Part shown: one piece after another, positions 36,050 through 44,010 of the stretch
Layout: every line of letters begins with the position of its first letter
Numbering within the stretch: position 1 is the first letter of the stretch
NCBI GenBank assembly: GCA_024347015.1
Contig: AP024890.1
Span: forward strand, 372,001-436,000
Origin: Vibrio pectenicida
Lineage (GTDB): Bacteria > Pseudomonadota > Gammaproteobacteria > Enterobacterales > Vibrionaceae
DNA: 64,000 bases
Reading direction: 5' to 3'
Made by a program: the position numbers and the translations under genes
Notes under the pieces: generated by a model
Databases searched by the model: none
The model's input: the letters and a program-made list of their open reading frames with translations, nothing else
What the model was told of the DNA's origin: nothing

Positions 36050-36076
36050 AATCTTGCTCCGTTTTGTTTAACAAAT

Positions 36077-36631
36077 TTAAAGTGCCTGAGTTAAATTTTT
36101 TTTGAGTAAAAAGAAGTTTGTCCACTCTTTATTTACTATTGCGTAGTCTTCAAATAAACCTACTTTATTGAAGTTAAGTGAGGTTAAAAGCTTTAATGAC
36201 TTTTTATTATTTGTCATACAATATGCAGTGACAGATCTAATCTTTTGATACTTAGCCATCCACCCTAGTACTTTTATTATTGATGACTTCATTATTCCTT
36301 TATATTGATATCGTTTATCAACTGAATAACTAATATTACAAGAGTAATTAGGGTTTTTCTTTATATCACTAATGTTTATCAATCCAACTATTTCATTGTT
36401 GACCTTTATCGTGAATGAAAAAAACTTAGCTAAGTTATAATCTTTTATGATGGATGATATATACTTTTGCCACCTTGATTGTATTTCAAGGTTTTCATTG
36501 GTCCTTGGTTCCCACTGGCTAAGGTATGCATTATTTTTCTTGTAATACTCAGTGATTGGTTTACTATCTGAGACAGACAGTAATGATATTGAAAAATCAT
36601 TATCATCAATATTAAAAAAGTCGATGAACAT
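36077..36631 (-). CDS. RimJ/RimL-type GNAT acetyltransferase
   Basis: A 184-residue GNAT protein of the RimJ/L kind: a SISLLSVSDSKPITEYYKKN start, FFSFTIKVNNEIVGLINISDI (beta strands), then YQYKGIMKSSIIKVLGWM with a Q/R-x-x-G-x-A/G-type acetyl-CoA loop, and KKSLKLLTSLNFNKVGLF near the end. It follows the AraC-type gene by 9 bases and precedes a rebB copy by 27 bases. N-terminal acetylation of Reb proteins is one possible role. Confidence 0.7.
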   Translation of the reverse strand: MFIDFFNIDDNDFSISLLSVSDSKPITEYYKKNNAYLSQWEPRTNENLEIQSRWQKYISSIIKDYNLAKFFSFTIKVNNEIVGLINISDIKKNPNYSCNISYSVDKRYQYKGIMKSSIIKVLGWMAKYQKIRSVTAYCMTNNKKSLKLLTSLNFNKVGLFEDYAIVNKEWTNFFLLKKNLTQAL

Positions 36632-36640
36632 AGTATTAAC

Positions 36641-37522
36641 CTAACTTTGTTTTCGAACTGAATCTCTAAACTCACCTATGTTTGAACCTTCGTACTTTCT
36701 ATATATTTTACCAAAATGACTTAAGTCATAGAAACCCACTTGAATCGCGACATTTGTTAGGGTAACTCTTGGGTTATGAGTGATAATTTCTCTTGCTTTA
36801 TTTAGTCTAAGAATGAACAAAACTTTCTTAAATTTGGTATTTAATTTAGTTCTAAATAAATATGATAGATGAGAAGGGCTGACATATGCTGACTTTGCTA
36901 CTTCCTCTAATGTAATGTCATTTGATAAGTTCTTGTAGATATATGACACCGCAAGATATAGAGAGGTATGGTACTTTTTGAGATGCTCGATATACTCTTC
37001 AGAACTTAATATCTGTTTGAGCTGTTGCTCATCATCACATGTCTCATCATATCCAACTGTATGAGTGTTTTGCTCTACAGGTATGTAAATATTGAAAAAT
37101 TCATCACTTAGAAATATATCGACTAACCCTTTTTTTATCGATGTATCATTGAAAGGAAAAATGATCTTTATAGATTTATCGTCATTAATGTTTCTTATAA
37201 CTTTGAGTAACTGGTGGTAATCGCTTTCTTCAAAAAAATCTAAACCATTGATAAATAATGTAAGTTTATCTTTGGTTTTTAATAATGATTTAAGCTTAGT
37301 AATGACATTTCTTACATCACTGTCTCCCTCAACAACTATAAAATTACCATAGTTGTTATCAATATTCAGGTGGAAGCTCTCAACGTGAAGCTTGGTTAGT
37401 TTCTCATCTCTACAGTAAATGCTTATTAATTTATTCTTGGATTGATGAGCCATATGAATATGCTTATTCAATATTGAGTTAGGGCAATTTTTCATTTCAT
37501 TTATGATTCCGTTGTTTATCAT
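36641..37522 (-). CDS. AraC-family regulator of the R-body locus
   Basis: The start is at the ATG at 37522 with GGAG 8 bases upstream; an open TTG at 37534 would use the same ribosome site inside the gene. The 293-residue protein has an unfamiliar N-terminal half (LTLFINGLDFFEESDYHQLL, then IKIIFPFND) and a C-terminal AraC double helix-turn-helix: ITLEEVAKSAYVSPSHLSYLF and VTLTNVAIQVGFYDLSHFGKIY (about residues 190-290). It heads the leftward unit with GNAT and rebB genes, so it probably controls the locus. Confidence 0.75.
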   Translation of the reverse strand: MINNGIINEMKNCPNSILNKHIHMAHQSKNKLISIYCRDEKLTKLHVESFHLNIDNNYGNFIVVEGDSDVRNVITKLKSLLKTKDKLTLFINGLDFFEESDYHQLLKVIRNINDDKSIKIIFPFNDTSIKKGLVDIFLSDEFFNIYIPVEQNTHTVGYDETCDDEQQLKQILSSEEYIEHLKKYHTSLYLAVSYIYKNLSNDITLEEVAKSAYVSPSHLSYLFRTKLNTKFKKVLFILRLNKAREIITHNPRVTLTNVAIQVGFYDLSHFGKIYRKYEGSNIGEFRDSVRKQS

Positions 37523-37915
37523 GTTCAACTCCAATGAAGTAACTTTGATAAAATTTTCACATTAATATTCACCGAATTATTGTCAATTTTGACTAACATT
37601 AGGTAAATACTAGCTAATAATCCGTTTATGTTTTTTTACTTATTAAACTAGATTGAAATAAATCCTTGGTCCTGGCCCACAAAACGCTGCACTTAATAAA
37701 TGCCCATATCCGAGTTCACATTTGAAGTCATATTGATTCAATTTTTGGGTTACGACCACATTATTTGGCTAGTATTTATATTATGAATATTAAATTTTTA
37801 AATAATATATATATATCAAGCTTGTTTATAGAAAGTAAAATAAGATCCAATAATGATTTTTTTCGTACAATTCAGAGCATGAACTTTGAATGTTTACATT
37901 ATTTATGATGGTCTT
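37523..37915. promoter_or_regulatory. Non-coding AT-rich region upstream of the AraC-type gene
   Basis: About 390 bases with no supported gene. It should hold the regulator promoter; the short run of TATATATA near 37810 is AT-rich and not a clear site. Confidence 0.35.
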
Positions 37916-38152
37916 CTAATAATCAGATTCAAATTCATCTCCACTCATGATGCCATTTTCTGAATAGACAGAATCGAGATTATCATAAACATTTAGGTAG
38001 TCATTATCGAGTGACCAATCTAATGTATTGTCTTCCATTAAAATATCATCTTCAGCATCATGTAAAATATAAGATGTAGTTTCATATTCTTCTTTATATA
38101 ATAAATATGACTTTTCGATACAATCAATATGATCGTTACTAGGATTTTTCAA
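37916..38152 (-). CDS. Small very acidic hypothetical protein
   Basis: A 78-residue protein with many Asp/Glu (DAEDDILMEDNTLDWSLDNDYLNVYDNLD), starting with a TTG at 38152 preceded by GGTGG. No domain is recognised. It is divergent from the 256-residue gene at 38317. The acidity could fit a nucleic-acid mimic or a partner of a basic protein; this is speculation. Modest confidence because of the TTG start. Confidence 0.4.
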   Translation of the reverse strand: MKNPSNDHIDCIEKSYLLYKEEYETTSYILHDAEDDILMEDNTLDWSLDNDYLNVYDNLDSVYSENGIMSGDEFESDY

Positions 38153-38316
38153 AATAAACCACCATTAAATATTAATATAGTAATAGTTAAACAAAATATA
38201 TTTTTTAGATAGTAATAAAATATCAAATTTATATATATTTATTTAAGTAATAATTACAAGAATAAAATTCGTTAATGTGATTTAATTTTCAAAACATCTA
38301 TAAAGGAGTTTGTTCG

Positions 38317-39087
38317 GTGATTAATACAAAATCTACATCAAAATTTACGTTTACATTAATAGAATTAAAGGGACGTGTTAAAGAAAAATATCCCAACTTA
38401 ACGTTAGCAATTTTATGTCAAAATGATAATATTGATTGGCAAAAAATTCTTAGTGCTCTAAGAGATACACAATATTTTTCTCCAGGAGAGGAAGTCTATT
38501 TTCCTGAGGCTCAATTTCGTTGGTCGTTAACCTCTGATTTCGATGGACCATTAAAGTCGGATATCTATTCTAATCAATACGATGCAAAAGATATTCAAAA
38601 TCCAATTCAAAAGTTAACTGAAGGCGTAGAAATTTTCATTGTTGAGAGAAATTTGGGGTTTGATACAGACTTACCTGTGTTTGATCTTGATGATGAAGAC
38701 AGAAAGAGCTTGATTGAGATGAGTCAAGGAACAAACTGGATATTAGCTTCTGATGAATCTGTAATAGGAAAGGTTTATCCGACATGTCCTGAATTAATCG
38801 CCTACAAACAAACAAAAGGTGATGTAAAAACAGGAGTAGTAAGTACAGGAGTATGTTATTGCAAAAATGATACTGATGCGATAAACAAGGCCATCTTAGC
38901 ATCTTCATATTTTGCTCAATCTACCTTGCCGCATAAAAGAGCTCAAATGAGTGCAAACCTAGTAACTGAAAGTGTAGCTCAAAGTGCATTAGATAATCTG
39001 GCACTTCTCTTTGAGCGGAAGGCTCTTCGCAATAAAGTTCAACCTGTTTCAGCCGATCTAATGTCAATAGAAGAAAGCAACGACTAG
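38317..39087 (+). CDS. Hypothetical protein of the R-body locus, 256 residues
   Basis: GTG start with AAGGAG 8 bases upstream. A soluble protein, not recognised. The N-terminal part has strand/helix alternation (TFTLIELKGRVKEKYPNLTLAILCQ), the middle is acidic (LPVFDLDDEDRKSLIEMSQ), and the C-terminal 50 residues form helices (AQMSANLVTESVAQSALDNLALLFERKALR). That last part has a weak resemblance to the Reb helix pattern, but too weak to call. It lies between the left and central Reb clusters and ends before a hairpin at 39161. Confidence 0.55.
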   Translation: MINTKSTSKFTFTLIELKGRVKEKYPNLTLAILCQNDNIDWQKILSALRDTQYFSPGEEVYFPEAQFRWSLTSDFDGPLKSDIYSNQYDAKDIQNPIQKLTEGVEIFIVERNLGFDTDLPVFDLDDEDRKSLIEMSQGTNWILASDESVIGKVYPTCPELIAYKQTKGDVKTGVVSTGVCYCKNDTDAINKAILASSYFAQSTLPHKRAQMSANLVTESVAQSALDNLALLFERKALRNKVQPVSADLMSIEESND

Positions 39088-39160
39088 AAAGTAAATCCAA
39101 TATTTGGCTTATTAAGTAAAGCTTGAGCTTCATTTTTCCACTATGAGTAAAATAATGACC

Positions 39161-39190
39161 AGATACACCTTATTGTCTTATGGTGTATCT
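39161..39190 (+). terminator. Hairpin downstream of the 256-residue gene
   Basis: AGATACACC pairs with GGTGTATCT around a 12-base loop, 74 bases after the stop. No T-run follows; a possible terminator or mRNA end. Confidence 0.5.
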
Positions 39191-39519
39191 GAGCATGATT
39201 AATGGCGTTGCTCTATTGACCTATTTAGTAACTTCAATGGTTGTTGTTAATCAATTCAGTCTTTGGATCGCATAAATCCCAAGTACTATGGCCTCAATTT
39301 ATTACGAACAGGCCTACTAAGTTTATTTGATACTTTATATTTAGCGCGTATTTGCTTTAACCTCCAAGGCACTTAAGTGAAAAATTCAACTATATCGGTC
39401 AACACCTATTTTTATCGCAATAACACACGAATCCTAATGTTTAAATATAGTTATTTACCGCTTTTATTTTTATTTTATCTCTGTTTTGTATGATAACTTG
39501 ATTATTTTTGACTATCTTG
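39191..39519. other. Non-coding AT-rich stretch
   Basis: About 330 bases without a supported gene. No repeat or RNA gene was seen. Confidence 0.3.
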
Positions 39520-40203
39520 ATGTTAGCAAATGGAGATAATATTACCACAAGAAGAGAGATACGGGATTTTCTTTTGAATCGTTCTGATAATTTTAAAGGA
39601 TTCTATATAGAAATTAAAATATTGTTATCAATTTCACTATTTTTTAATTTTTTAATTTTTGTTTTAATATCTTTTTATTTTATTAATGATAGTGAAGTGT
39701 ATTTTAAAAATAGTGGTCTTTTTGTATCAGTGGATAATTATGCTAATGCTAATGCTAATGCTAATGCTAATGCTAATGCTAATGCTAATGCTAATGCTAA
39801 TGCTAATGCTATTGGTAGCCGAGGAATTAGGAATAACAATCCTTTAAATATAAGAAATTCAAATAAAAACAGATGGTTGGGAGAAGTTAAAAAGAAGCGA
39901 GACTCTGAGTTTGAAGAGTTTGTTAGTGTTGAGTTTGGTTTCAGAGCTGGATATAAAACATTGATGACATATAGAAATAAATATGACATTAAAACTATAG
40001 AAGGTATTGTGAAAAGATTTTCACCACCTAATGAAAACAATACAGAAAGTATAATTAATAAAATATCGATAATGACGGGAATACCAAGGAATGAATCTAT
40101 TGGTAAGGATGAATATATAATTTTAATACAAAAAATGGCAGTTATTGAATCTGGTCATTTATTCAATATTGAATTAATTAAGAAAGGAATATCTATTAAT
40201 TAG
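39520..40203 (+). CDS. Membrane-anchored peptidoglycan-hydrolase-like protein with (Asn-Ala) repeat linker
   Basis: The start is uncertain (ATG 39520 or TTG 39508; neither has a clear ribosome site). Layout: short cytoplasmic N-terminus, one membrane helix (about residues 27-50, ILLSISLFFNFLIFVLISFYF), a linker of alternating Ala-Asn, then a domain starting GSRGIRNNNPLNIR. That motif, with WLGE, FVSVEFGFRAGYKTL and RFSPPNENNTESI, is typical of phage virion muramidase-like proteins often labelled 'structural protein P5'. The domain would face the periplasm. It lies just upstream of the rebB array; a role in wall opening or R-body release is inferred. Confidence 0.6.
   Translation: MLANGDNITTRREIRDFLLNRSDNFKGFYIEIKILLSISLFFNFLIFVLISFYFINDSEVYFKNSGLFVSVDNYANANANANANANANANANANANAIGSRGIRNNNPLNIRNSNKNRWLGEVKKKRDSEFEEFVSVEFGFRAGYKTLMTYRNKYDIKTIEGIVKRFSPPNENNTESIINKISIMTGIPRNESIGKDEYIILIQKMAVIESGHLFNIELIKKGISIN
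39742..39810 (+). repeat. Hexanucleotide tandem repeat (GCTAAT), about 11.5 copies
   Basis: 69 bases of perfect GCTAAT repeats inside the gene at 39520, encoding Ala-Asn repeats. The unit is a multiple of three, so slippage changes linker length without shifting frame. Confidence 0.95.
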
Positions 40204-40304
40204 TTACATTGTTTTTTTATTTTTATATCTAAATAAGTACTCTTAAAATAAAAACTTGTTATCACTATTAAGTGGCAACTAAATGAAAATATGAGGGCAT
40301 AAAA

Positions 40305-40580
40305 ATGTCAGGCACTGTTGCAGCTGTAAATTCTCAAGTTACAGATTCTGTTACACAAGTAAACACAAAAGTGGTTGGAGATACTCCAGCTATGGCAATG
40401 GGTAACCTGCTGATGTCTACGTCACATGCATTGGGTAATGCAGCACATAACGCCACAACGTCTCAACAGCAAGGACAGATCACGATGCAAGCTGCAACGG
40501 TCCAGGGAGTGAATTCCTTGGTAAGCATAAGCTCAGCAGCACTTGGTCTTGCCAGTGAAGCGGTGCTTGAAAAGAGTTAA
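40305..40580 (+). CDS. RebB-family R-body protein (central array, copy 1)
   Basis: A 91-residue RebB with DSVTQVNTKVVGDTPAMAMG; its C-terminus differs from the other copies (LGLASEAVLEKS instead of IGRTSEEIIEKx), and its middle is GNAAHNATTSQQQGQ. GAGGG precedes the ATG. It is first of eight copies; the gap before it holds the likely array promoter. Confidence 0.85.
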   Translation: MSGTVAAVNSQVTDSVTQVNTKVVGDTPAMAMGNLLMSTSHALGNAAHNATTSQQQGQITMQAATVQGVNSLVSISSAALGLASEAVLEKS

Positions 40581-40626
40581 CTCGTCTTAGGCTTAATTAT
40601 CATCTTAACAAAGGAGGTAGAAAACT

Positions 40627-40902
40627 ATGTCTGATGCAATAGCAGCAATGAATGCTCAGATGACGGACTCCGTCACTCAGGTAAATACACAGGTGATTGG
40701 CGATGCGCCAGCGATGGCTATGGGAAACCTTTTGCTATCCACTTCTCACGCTTTGAGTACAGGTTCTCATAACGTAACAGCAGCTCAGCAGCATGGTCAA
40801 ACGACGATGCATGCAGCAACAGTTCAGGGAGTTAATGCTCTGATAAGTGTTGGTTCATCAGTTATTGGTAGAACTGGCGAAGAAATAATCGAAAGTAATT
40901 AA
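40627..40902 (+). CDS. RebB-family R-body protein (central array, copy 2)
   Basis: A 91-residue copy with a strong AAGGAGG ribosome site. It is the most divergent of the array in the middle region (STGSHNVTAAQQHGQTTMHAAT) and carries TQVIGDAPAMAMGNLLLS. Confidence 0.85.
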   Translation: MSDAIAAMNAQMTDSVTQVNTQVIGDAPAMAMGNLLLSTSHALSTGSHNVTAAQQHGQTTMHAATVQGVNALISVGSSVIGRTGEEIIESN

Positions 40903-40950
40903 TAACGTTATTTTAATAACAAAACTATTAAATCAAAGAGGAAATAGAGT

Positions 40951-41229
40951 ATGTCAGATACAGCAGCAACTACGGTAAATGCACAAATCACTGATTCAGT
41001 AACTCAGGTTAATACGAAAGTGGTTGGTGATACACCGGCAATGGCAATGGGTAATTTACTTGTTTCTACTTCGCACGCTCTAAGTACCGGTGCTCACAAC
41101 GCAACTTCAGCGCAGCAACAGGGACAAATTACTATGCATGCAGCGACTGTACAAGGCGTTAATTCTCTAATGAGTGTTGGTTCTGCCGTAATTGGTCGTA
41201 CAAGCGAAGAAATTATCGAGAAAGGTTAA
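40951..41229 (+). CDS. RebB-family R-body protein (central array, copy 3)
   Basis: A 92-residue copy of the common type: SDTAATTVNAQITDSVTQVN, STGAHNATSAQQQGQ, IGRTSEEIIEKG. AGAGGAAA precedes the ATG. Confidence 0.85.
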   Translation: MSDTAATTVNAQITDSVTQVNTKVVGDTPAMAMGNLLVSTSHALSTGAHNATSAQQQGQITMHAATVQGVNSLMSVGSAVIGRTSEEIIEKG

Positions 41230-41285
41230 TAGCCAATCTGAAGCGTCTAATCATTTATTTAACTAAGTAAAAAAGGAAATTAATT

Positions 41286-41564
41286 ATGTCAGATACAGCA
41301 GCAACAATCGTCAATCCACAAATTACTGATTCAGTAACTCAGGTTAACACTAAAGTCGTAGGTGAAACACCGGCAATGGCTATGGGTAACTTGCTTATGT
41401 CAACTTCACACGCTTTAAGCACGGGTGCACATAACGCGACATCTGCTCAGCAGCAAGGTCAAATCACTATGCATGCAGCAACAGTTCAAGGCGTTAACTC
41501 TCTAATGAGCGTAGGTTCGGCTGTTATAGGTCGCACAAGTGAAGAAATCATCGAGAAAAAATAA
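41286..41564 (+). CDS. RebB-family R-body protein (central array, copy 4)
   Basis: A 92-residue copy. Its first 11 residues (SDTAATIVNPQ) equal those of the - strand copy at 34706, while its remainder matches copies 3 and 5, which suggests exchange between clusters. Confidence 0.85.
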   Translation: MSDTAATIVNPQITDSVTQVNTKVVGETPAMAMGNLLMSTSHALSTGAHNATSAQQQGQITMHAATVQGVNSLMSVGSAVIGRTSEEIIEKK

Positions 41565-41614
41565 TAGCGCTCAATTCAATTAATAATCAATCAAATTAGT
41601 AAAGGAAACGACTT

Positions 41615-41890
41615 ATGTCAGATGCAGCATCAGCAGTAAACGCACAAATTACAGACTCTGTAACTCAAGTTAACACCAAAGTTGTGGGTGAAACACCAGC
41701 AATGGCTATGGGTAACTTGCTTATGTCAACTTCTCACGCTTTAAGCGCTGGCGCACATAATGCGACTTCTGCTCAGCAGCAAGGTCAAATCACTATGCAC
41801 GCAGCAACAGTTCAAGGCGTTAATTCTCTAATGAGCGTAGGTTCGGCTGTTATCGGTCGTACAAGTGAAGAAATTATCGAGAAAAAATAA
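41615..41890 (+). CDS. RebB-family R-body protein (central array, copy 5)
   Basis: A 91-residue copy; SAGAHNATSAQQQGQ. The leader AGTAAAGGAAACGACTT before its ATG is the same as that of copy 6, a sign of recent duplication. Confidence 0.85.
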   Translation: MSDAASAVNAQITDSVTQVNTKVVGETPAMAMGNLLMSTSHALSAGAHNATSAQQQGQITMHAATVQGVNSLMSVGSAVIGRTSEEIIEKK

Positions 41891-41940
41891 TAGTTATTAA
41901 TTCAATCAATACTCAATTAAATCAGTAAAGGAAACGACTT

Positions 41941-42216
41941 ATGTCAGATACAGCATCTGCGGTAAACGCACAAATTACAGACTCTGTAACTCAAGTTAAC
42001 ACTAAAGTTGTGGGTGAAACACCAGCAATGGCTATGGGTAACTTGCTTATGTCAACTTCTCACGCTTTGAGTAATGCGGCACATAACGCGACATCTTCTC
42101 AGCAGCAGGGACAAATCACTATGCAGGCAGCAACAGTTCAAGGTGTTAATTCACTGATGAGTGTAGGTTCAGCTGTAATTGGTCGCTCAAGTGAAGAAGT
42201 CATCGAAAAGAATTAA
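41941..42216 (+). CDS. RebB-family R-body protein (central array, copy 6)
   Basis: A 91-residue copy with the N-terminal half of copy 5 and the middle SNAAHNATSSQQQGQITMQ resembling the left-cluster type, a mosaic pattern. It ends IGRSSEEVIEKN. Confidence 0.85.
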   Translation: MSDTASAVNAQITDSVTQVNTKVVGETPAMAMGNLLMSTSHALSNAAHNATSSQQQGQITMQAATVQGVNSLMSVGSAVIGRSSEEVIEKN

Positions 42217-42269
42217 TTTGTAATTTCATATAATCAAACTCCCTGAAATAAATAAAGAGGAATCAAAAT

Positions 42270-42548
42270 ATGTCAGATACGGCACCATCTACAGTTAACG
42301 GCCAAATCACCGATTCTGTAACTCAAGTTAACACTAAAGTTGTGGGTGAAACGCCTGCAATGGCAATGGGTAATCTATTGGTTTCTACTTCGCATGCTTT
42401 AAGCACTGGTGCGCACAATGTGACGTCTGCTCAGCAGCAAGGTCAAATCACTATGCATGCAGCAACAGTTCAAGGAATTAACTCATTAATGAGTGTTGGT
42501 TCTGCGGCCATTGGTCGAACAAGCGAAGAAATCATCGAGAAAGGCTAA
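42270..42548 (+). CDS. RebB-family R-body protein (central array, copy 7)
   Basis: A 92-residue copy; SDTAPSTVNGQ start, STGAHNVTSAQQQGQ middle, IGRTSEEIIEKG end. AGAGGAAT precedes the ATG. Confidence 0.85.
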   Translation: MSDTAPSTVNGQITDSVTQVNTKVVGETPAMAMGNLLVSTSHALSTGAHNVTSAQQQGQITMHAATVQGINSLMSVGSAAIGRTSEEIIEKG

Positions 42549-42596
42549 TAATTAGCGAAAAAGTAAATTGAATAATAAATAAGAGAGGAAAATAAC

Positions 42597-42875
42597 ATGT
42601 CAGATACAGCAGCAACTCAAGTGAATGGTCAAGTTACGGATTCTGTAACTCAAGTTAACACTAAAGTAGTTGGTGAAACACCTGCAATGGCGATGGGCAA
42701 CTTACTAGTCTCTACTTCACATGCTTTAAGTACTGGTGCACATAATGTAACATCAGCTCAGCAACAAGGTCAGATCACTATGCATGCTGCAACCATACAA
42801 GGTTTCAATGCACTAATGTCAGTGGGTGGATCAATTGTTGGCCGAACTGCTGAAGGAATTATTGAGAAGCGTTAA
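42597..42875 (+). CDS. RebB-family R-body protein (central array, copy 8)
   Basis: A 92-residue last copy; its N-terminus is common-type but its C-terminus is GGSIVGRTAEGIIEKR, more basic. GAGAGGAAA precedes the ATG. Confidence 0.85.
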   Translation: MSDTAATQVNGQVTDSVTQVNTKVVGETPAMAMGNLLVSTSHALSTGAHNVTSAQQQGQITMHAATIQGFNALMSVGGSIVGRTAEGIIEKR

Positions 42876-42977
42876 TTTCAGAGTGATAAATAATAAAAAT
42901 ATTTTCTGATAGGTAAAAATATAGCCATTATATTATTGATATAGTGGCTATATTAATAAAAGAAGTAAGGTCAAAGA

Positions 42978-43061
42978 ATGTATATTAGATGGTTAGACTT
43001 GATAATTTTGTGTTGGATTCTACTATTAACCGTCCCTCATATATCTAGAATGATAGGGTAA
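42978..43061 (+). CDS. Very small membrane peptide of the R-body locus
   Basis: A 27-residue frame MYIRWLDLIILCWILLLTV then PHISRMIG, one hydrophobic helix with basic ends, with AAGTAAGG upstream. It lies between the last rebB copy and a membrane protein. R-body loci are known to have short extra genes, but no named match is claimed. Confidence 0.4.
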   Translation: MYIRWLDLIILCWILLLTVPHISRMIG

Positions 43062-43080
43062 AAATATGTAAGTGAGGATT

Positions 43081-43809
43081 ATGGACATAAGAGAGCTAAT
43101 AATATCTGATATAAGGAAATTGCTTTGGTTTGTATTTGATAGCGAAATTCTTACATTAGAAAAAAAGGAAGATCTTAACATTGATCTTAGTGAAATTGAA
43201 AATATAGATAATTTAGAAATAGATGAGCTATTTTCTCTGAGGGATAAATTGCTAGAACTAACAAAAGAGCATTCTATGGATCAAATATCTAATAGATATT
43301 ATATGGCTTCTGTAGAGTCTCATAAACTTTTGAGTTTGTTTTTAAAAGTATTTATATTCCTATTAATTTCTTTTATAATCATGTTGGTATATTTACACCA
43401 TAACGATATTATATTAGTGTCTGTAGATGAAGAGAATCTTATTAAGTTTACATATACCAAAGGATATTATTTAGTTAAGGAGTATATAAATCCTTATATA
43501 TTTGCATTGATGTCAGTTTTATTACGTATTGTATTTCTTTTGAATGGTTGCATTCTTACTTATAATAGCGCTAGGATTAAAAGAAATAAATATATAATTT
43601 ATTCTGTTGTATGGCCTCCAATTGTTGTCCTTATGTCAAAATCAATTAATCTTGAAAGTATTCCAGTTCAGTTTCTATGTATAATTTTAGGTTGGGGTGT
43701 AGAAACATTTATAAAAACTATTGAAAAGTCAGCTATTATTTTTGAAAAACAAGTTTCTAAAAAAATATTAAGTATATTAAATGTTATTAATGGATTTTCT
43801 AGTAAGTGA
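43081..43809 (+). CDS. Hypothetical membrane protein of the R-body locus
   Basis: A 242-residue protein; ATG at 43081 with GTGAGG close upstream, or GTG at 43072. An acidic N-terminal coiled part (IDLSEIENIDNLEIDELFSLRDKLLELTK) is followed by three or four membrane segments (LKVFIFLLISFIIMLVYL; YIFALMSVLLRIVFLLNG; VVWPPIVVLM; FLCIILGWGVETF). No family recognised. It is the last + strand gene behind the rebB array. Confidence 0.5.
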   Translation: MDIRELIISDIRKLLWFVFDSEILTLEKKEDLNIDLSEIENIDNLEIDELFSLRDKLLELTKEHSMDQISNRYYMASVESHKLLSLFLKVFIFLLISFIIMLVYLHHNDIILVSVDEENLIKFTYTKGYYLVKEYINPYIFALMSVLLRIVFLLNGCILTYNSARIKRNKYIIYSVVWPPIVVLMSKSINLESIPVQFLCIILGWGVETFIKTIEKSAIIFEKQVSKKILSILNVINGFSSK

Positions 43810-44010
43810 TTTATCACCCTGATTAGAGGGGGGGGATATCTAGACAAGTAACCCTTTTCACCGTCATGAATTTTATAATCCGAGGTATTTTGTGTTTGTG
43901 CTAAAGAACACAAACACTCTATCTAGCTCATATTTATTATAAAATAACGCATATTATATAGGCTTTTTTCTAAGCAGATTGTTCAAGATGGAGGTGCTTG
44001 AACTTGGTTA

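Larger units (their letters stand above)
40305..42875 (+). repeat. Tandem array of eight rebB genes with a unit of about 327 bases
   Basis: Start-to-start spacings are 322, 324, 335, 329, 326, 329 and 327 bases. Coding parts are strongly alike and the spacers vary except between copies 5 and 6. The layout supports expansion and contraction by recombination. Confidence 0.9.

Noticed and set aside
39191..39519. Possible insertion-sequence remnant
   Set aside because: Some codon-like patches suggest an old transposase, but no inverted repeats, target duplication or readable transposase segment could be shown.
39742..39810. Possible CRISPR array
   Set aside because: The repeat is a simple 6-base unit with no spacers and lies inside a coding frame.
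39738..40040. Leu-Ala repeat frame opposite the muramidase-like gene
   Set aside because: It is the antisense of the GCTAAT repeat and of a domain with recognisable motifs on the + strand.
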